27,035 bases of DNA from Flavobacteriaceae bacterium UBA2000 (GTDB lineage Bacteria > Bacteroidota > Bacteroidia > Flavobacteriales > Flavobacteriaceae). The notes under the pieces are model-generated. The model was given only the letters and a program-made list of their open reading frames with translations, was not told the DNA's origin and did no database searches. The stretch's first letter is position 1, and every line of letters starts with the position of its first letter. The stretch lies in NCBI GenBank assembly GCA_002335345.1, contig DDCS01000097.1, forward strand, positions 1 to 27,035. The letters run 5' to 3'. This document shows positions 23,976 through 27,035 of this stretch, piece by piece. A program made the position numbers and the translations under genes.

Positions 23976-26900
23976 ATCAAATAAAAACCTGAACAAAGAA
24001 TTCGGGCTGGCTTCTTGGGCCATTGATCACAAAACCATTATTTATGTGTTGATTGGGGTGATCCTGCTTTTGGGAGGAAAGGCCTATTACGATATGCCCC
24101 GGGAAACATTTCCAGAAATCAAGGAGACCAAAATATACATCAGCGCCCCCTATCCTGGTAATACTGCCGAAGATATTGAACGCCTCATTCTCGACCCCTT
24201 AGAAGATCGCTTAAAAAACCTGAGTAATGTCGTGGAAATCGTCGCGACAGCTCAAGAGGATTATGGCATCATCACTGTAGAATTTGATGAAACCATTGCT
24301 GTTGAAGCGGCCAAACAAAAAGTAAAGGACGAGGTTGAGAGTGAAAAAAGCAGCGAAGACTGGCCCACCTTTAACGGCGCCAAAGTAGAACCCAATGTTT
24401 TTGATCTTAACTTTTCTGAAGAGGCCCCTATTAGTAACATCAATATTAAAGGAGACTATCCAACACAGAAGCTAAAAGAATTTGCCGAATATTTAGAAGA
24501 CGCCATAGAGGATTTGCCTGAAATAAAAAAGGCAGACATCCGTGGGGCACAAGAACGTGAAGTTGAAATTGCGGTAGACATCTACAAAATGATGGCCGCA
24601 CAGGTAAGTTTTGATGATGTTTTGGGTGCAATTCGCAACGGAAACATGACCATGTCTGCGGGAAATCTCATCGCCAGTGGCCAGCGCCGATCCCTGAGAA
24701 TCATTGGAGAAGTCGATCAGCCCAATGCCCTAGAGAAATTTGTTGTAAAGACTCAAGGGGGGGTGGTTTATCTCAGCGATATCGCCCAAGTGAACTTTAA
24801 AGAAAAGGAAACCACGACTTATGCGCGTGAATTTGGCGCCAATGTGGTGATGCTCGATGTAAAAAAGCGCGCCGGAAAAAATATGGTTGAGGCCGCCCAA
24901 AAAGTTGAGGCCATCATCGAAAAGGCCAAAACCGATGTTTTTCCAAAAGATTTAGAAATCAGCATTGCCAATGACCAATCGGCCAAAACCATAAATCAAG
25001 TGGATGACCTGGTCAACAACATCATCTTTGGGGTCATTTTGGTCGTCACAGTGCTTATGTTCTTTTTAGGCTTCCGCAATGCACTTTTTGTCGGATTTGC
25101 CATCCCCATGTCTATGTTCATGAGCTTTATGGTGCTCCAACTGCTGGGCTATACCATGAACACCATGATTTTATTCGGGCTGATTATGGGGCTTGGTATG
25201 TTGGTCGATAATGGTATTGTGGTGGTCGAGAACGTTTACCGATTAATGGAGGAAGAGGGCTTGTCGCGCGTTCGCGCAGCCAAACAAGGCATTGGAGAAA
25301 TCGCGTTTCCCATTATTATTTCAACGCTCACTACGGTGGCCGCATTTATCCCATTGGGATTATGGCCTGGGGTTATGGGTGAATTTATGATCTTTTTCCC
25401 CATTACCCTTTCGGTGGTATTGGGCTCTTCGCTTTTTGTGGCGATCTTTATGAACTCAATGTTGGTTTCTCAATTTATGGAAATCGACAACCGCATCATC
25501 AAACGAAAAAGTTTGATCCGTCTCACGGTGATTTTGGGAGGTTTAGGCCTTTTAATCTTGTTTGCTGGAGGGCCTATACGCGGGCTTGGCAGTGTCATGA
25601 TCTTTACCGTTGGACTGTTTTGGGCTTATAAATATGGGATCAAACGCTGGGCCAATAGGTTTCAACGCCATGCGCTTCCATGGCTTGAAAACAAGTACAA
25701 AAACTTTTTGAGGTTTGCCTTAAGCGGCTATCGTCCTGCCTTATTTTTTGGGACTACTTTTTTACTCTTGTTTGTCGTTTTTGGCCTTTTTGGCGCTTCA
25801 ATCGGGAGCCAACGTACCAGCGTTGAGTTCTTCCCGGACAATAAACCAAATCAAATCGTTATTTATATCGAATACCCACAGGGTACCGATATCGAGAAAA
25901 CCAATACCATTACTTTGGACATCGAAAAAGAGGTCTATGACCTTATAAACGATCCGATGTATCGAGACCCTGAAACCGGAAAAAATGTTTTGGTTGAGGC
26001 CGCAGTTTCTCAAGTCGGTGAAGGGGCAGGAAATCCGCAAACAGATGCCGGTAACACGGCAGAAATGCCGCATCGAGGAAAAATTACAGCGACCATGCAC
26101 GAATTCAAATTCCGTCAAGGTCACGATTCGGAGGTCTTGCGAAAAAAGATTCAAGAACGACTTAAAGGGCGTTATCCTGGCGTATCGATTTCTGTAGAGA
26201 AAGACCCCACGGGTCCACCGGCAGGTTACCCCATTAATATCGAACTCGAAGGGGACGATTACGATGAACTTATCGCCACGGCCGAGCTCATGCGTAATTT
26301 TATCAATCAAAAAAATATTCAAGGGATTGATGAACTCAAAATTGACGTCAATAAAGGCAAGCCCGCGATGGAAATTTTTGTGGATCGCGAAAAAGCCGGA
26401 GGACTTGGTGTTGCTGCCGGTCAAGTAGGACAGCAATTGCGTCGTGCGGTCTTTGGAGAGAAAGCCGGTATTTATAAGCAAGACGGAGAGGATTATGATA
26501 TCAATGTGCGTTTTGAACAAGGACAAAGAGAAACAAAAAGTGCTTTATTTGACCAGAATATCACCTTCCGCGATCAGGCCACCGGACGGCTTAAAGACAT
26601 TCCTTTGAGTGCGGTAACCCAGCGGCGTAACACCTCCTCATTTAGTGCCATTAAGCATCGTGATGGCAAGCGTGTTGTGACGGTTTACTCGGCCTTAGCC
26701 CCAGGGTTTACGGATGCCGGGGCTATTGTGAGTCAAATTCAAAGCCACATGGACAATTTCGAGCAATTGCCCCAAGGGGTTTCTATTGATTACACGGGAC
26801 AGATTGAGGAACAAAACAAGCAAATGGCCTTTTTGATGGGGGCCTTCTTTACCGGGCTTGGTTTGATCATGTTCTTGCTGATTTTCCAGTTTAGTTCTAT

Positions 26901-27035
26901 CTCAAAACCGACCATCATCATGCTGGCGATCTTCTTGAGTTTTATCGGTGTATTTGGTGGAATCCTCGTAACTGGAGCCTCCTTTGTAATCATGATGACC
27001 ATGGTTGGGATTATTTCACTAGCCGGTATTGTGGT
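23968..27035 (+). CDS. RND multidrug efflux permease, cut by window end
   Basis: The gene starts at ATG 23968 (MSKSNKNLNKEFGLASWAID) and is open to the window edge, about 1022 codons, so only the last few helices are missing. It shows helix 1, the porter domain, and in helix 4 the proton-relay region GMLVDNGIVVVENVYRLMEE, in which the first aspartate (about residue 414) is kept and the second is asparagine, as is common in this Bacteroidota subgroup. The second half repeats the fold. It is an HAE1/AcrB-type proton antiporter that exports drugs or lipophilic compounds. It overlaps the adaptor gene by 8 bases. Confidence 0.95.
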   Translation, partial: MSKSNKNLNKEFGLASWAIDHKTIIYVLIGVILLLGGKAYYDMPRETFPEIKETKIYISAPYPGNTAEDIERLILDPLEDRLKNLSNVVEIVATAQEDYGIITVEFDETIAVEAAKQKVKDEVESEKSSEDWPTFNGAKVEPNVFDLNFSEEAPISNINIKGDYPTQKLKEFAEYLEDAIEDLPEIKKADIRGAQEREVEIAVDIYKMMAAQVSFDDVLGAIRNGNMTMSAGNLIASGQRRSLRIIGEVDQPNALEKFVVKTQGGVVYLSDIAQVNFKEKETTTYAREFGANVVMLDVKKRAGKNMVEAAQKVEAIIEKAKTDVFPKDLEISIANDQSAKTINQVDDLVNNIIFGVILVVTVLMFFLGFRNALFVGFAIPMSMFMSFMVLQLLGYTMNTMILFGLIMGLGMLVDNGIVVVENVYRLMEEEGLSRVRAAKQGIGEIAFPIIISTLTTVAAFIPLGLWPGVMGEFMIFFPITLSVVLGSSLFVAIFMNSMLVSQFMEIDNRIIKRKSLIRLTVILGGLGLLILFAGGPIRGLGSVMIFTVGLFWAYKYGIKRWANRFQRHALPWLENKYKNFLRFALSGYRPALFFGTTFLLLFVVFGLFGASIGSQRTSVEFFPDNKPNQIVIYIEYPQGTDIEKTNTITLDIEKEVYDLINDPMYRDPETGKNVLVEAAVSQVGEGAGNPQTDAGNTAEMPHRGKITATMHEFKFRQGHDSEVLRKKIQERLKGRYPGVSISVEKDPTGPPAGYPINIELEGDDYDELIATAELMRNFINQKNIQGIDELKIDVNKGKPAMEIFVDREKAGGLGVAAGQVGQQLRRAVFGEKAGIYKQDGEDYDINVRFEQGQRETKSALFDQNITFRDQATGRLKDIPLSAVTQRRNTSSFSAIKHRDGKRVVTVYSALAPGFTDAGAIVSQIQSHMDNFEQLPQGVSIDYTGQIEEQNKQMAFLMGAFFTGLGLIMFLLIFQFSSISKPTIIMLAIFLSFIGVFGGILVTGASFVIMMTMVGIISLAGIV

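Noticed and set aside
25798..26526. Minus-strand open frame of 242 codons inside the RND permease gene
   Set aside because: Long but antisense to clearly conserved pump sequence; its composition follows from the pump codons.

Overview
The window looks like chromosomal DNA of a marine-type member of the Flavobacteriia (Bacteroidota). Supporting signs are a type IX secretion (T9SS) C-terminal sorting domain, TANNTTTG-type promoter elements in place of clear Shine-Dalgarno sites, a SpeA-SpeB-deoxyhypusine-synthase-like polyamine operon, and ordinary flavobacterial housekeeping genes. Genus and species cannot be named from the sequence alone.

Layout. (1) 47-4421, minus strand: a six-gene polyamine operon (speA, speB, a bacterial deoxyhypusine-synthase-like gene, two small unknown genes, a VOC-fold gene), preceded by a leader with a strong hairpin. 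The tail of a further, unrecognised reading frame lies at the window edge. (2) 4876-5720: the broken 3' part of a large secreted protein gene with a 2-bp frameshift. (3) About 5720-8815: an AT-rich accessory island. It holds a cut-off plus-strand gene tail, an orphan coiled-coil gene, and three separate copies of the last codons of a tyrosine recombinase gene (6856-6927, 7384-7467, 7668-7844), with no complete recombinase in the window. The first two copies are followed within 4-26 bp by a small minus-strand gene that converges on the tail, and the third after 134 bp. A DUF2752 gene and a small zinc-ribbon membrane gene close the island. The flanking T9SS gene lacks its 5' end and the flanking Nramp gene its 3' end. 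(4) 9278-13679: ordinary metabolism (pckA, a DUF423 membrane protein, a saccharopine-dehydrogenase-like gene, trmN6) and a tRNA-Ser(GGA). (5) 13803-20659, minus strand: the overlapping run sucA-odhB-tatD-ansA, with a polyprenyl synthase gene upstream. (6) 20839 to the end, plus strand: a TetR-regulated TolC / membrane-fusion / RND efflux operon, with the pump gene running off the window.

How the parts work together: region 1 makes putrescine from arginine through agmatine and probably extends it to a triamine. pckA, sucA and odhB serve central carbon metabolism. The efflux genes form a complete tripartite pump with a local repressor-type regulator. The most unusual part is the island. Its repeated recombinase tails look like scars or attachment sites of elements that inserted repeatedly at the 3' end of their own integrase gene, leaving a row of small envelope-associated genes like a cassette array. 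Base composition also rises visibly to the right of the tRNA-Ser gene (by eye about 33-40% GC to the left and 42-48% to the right, from a few sampled lines).
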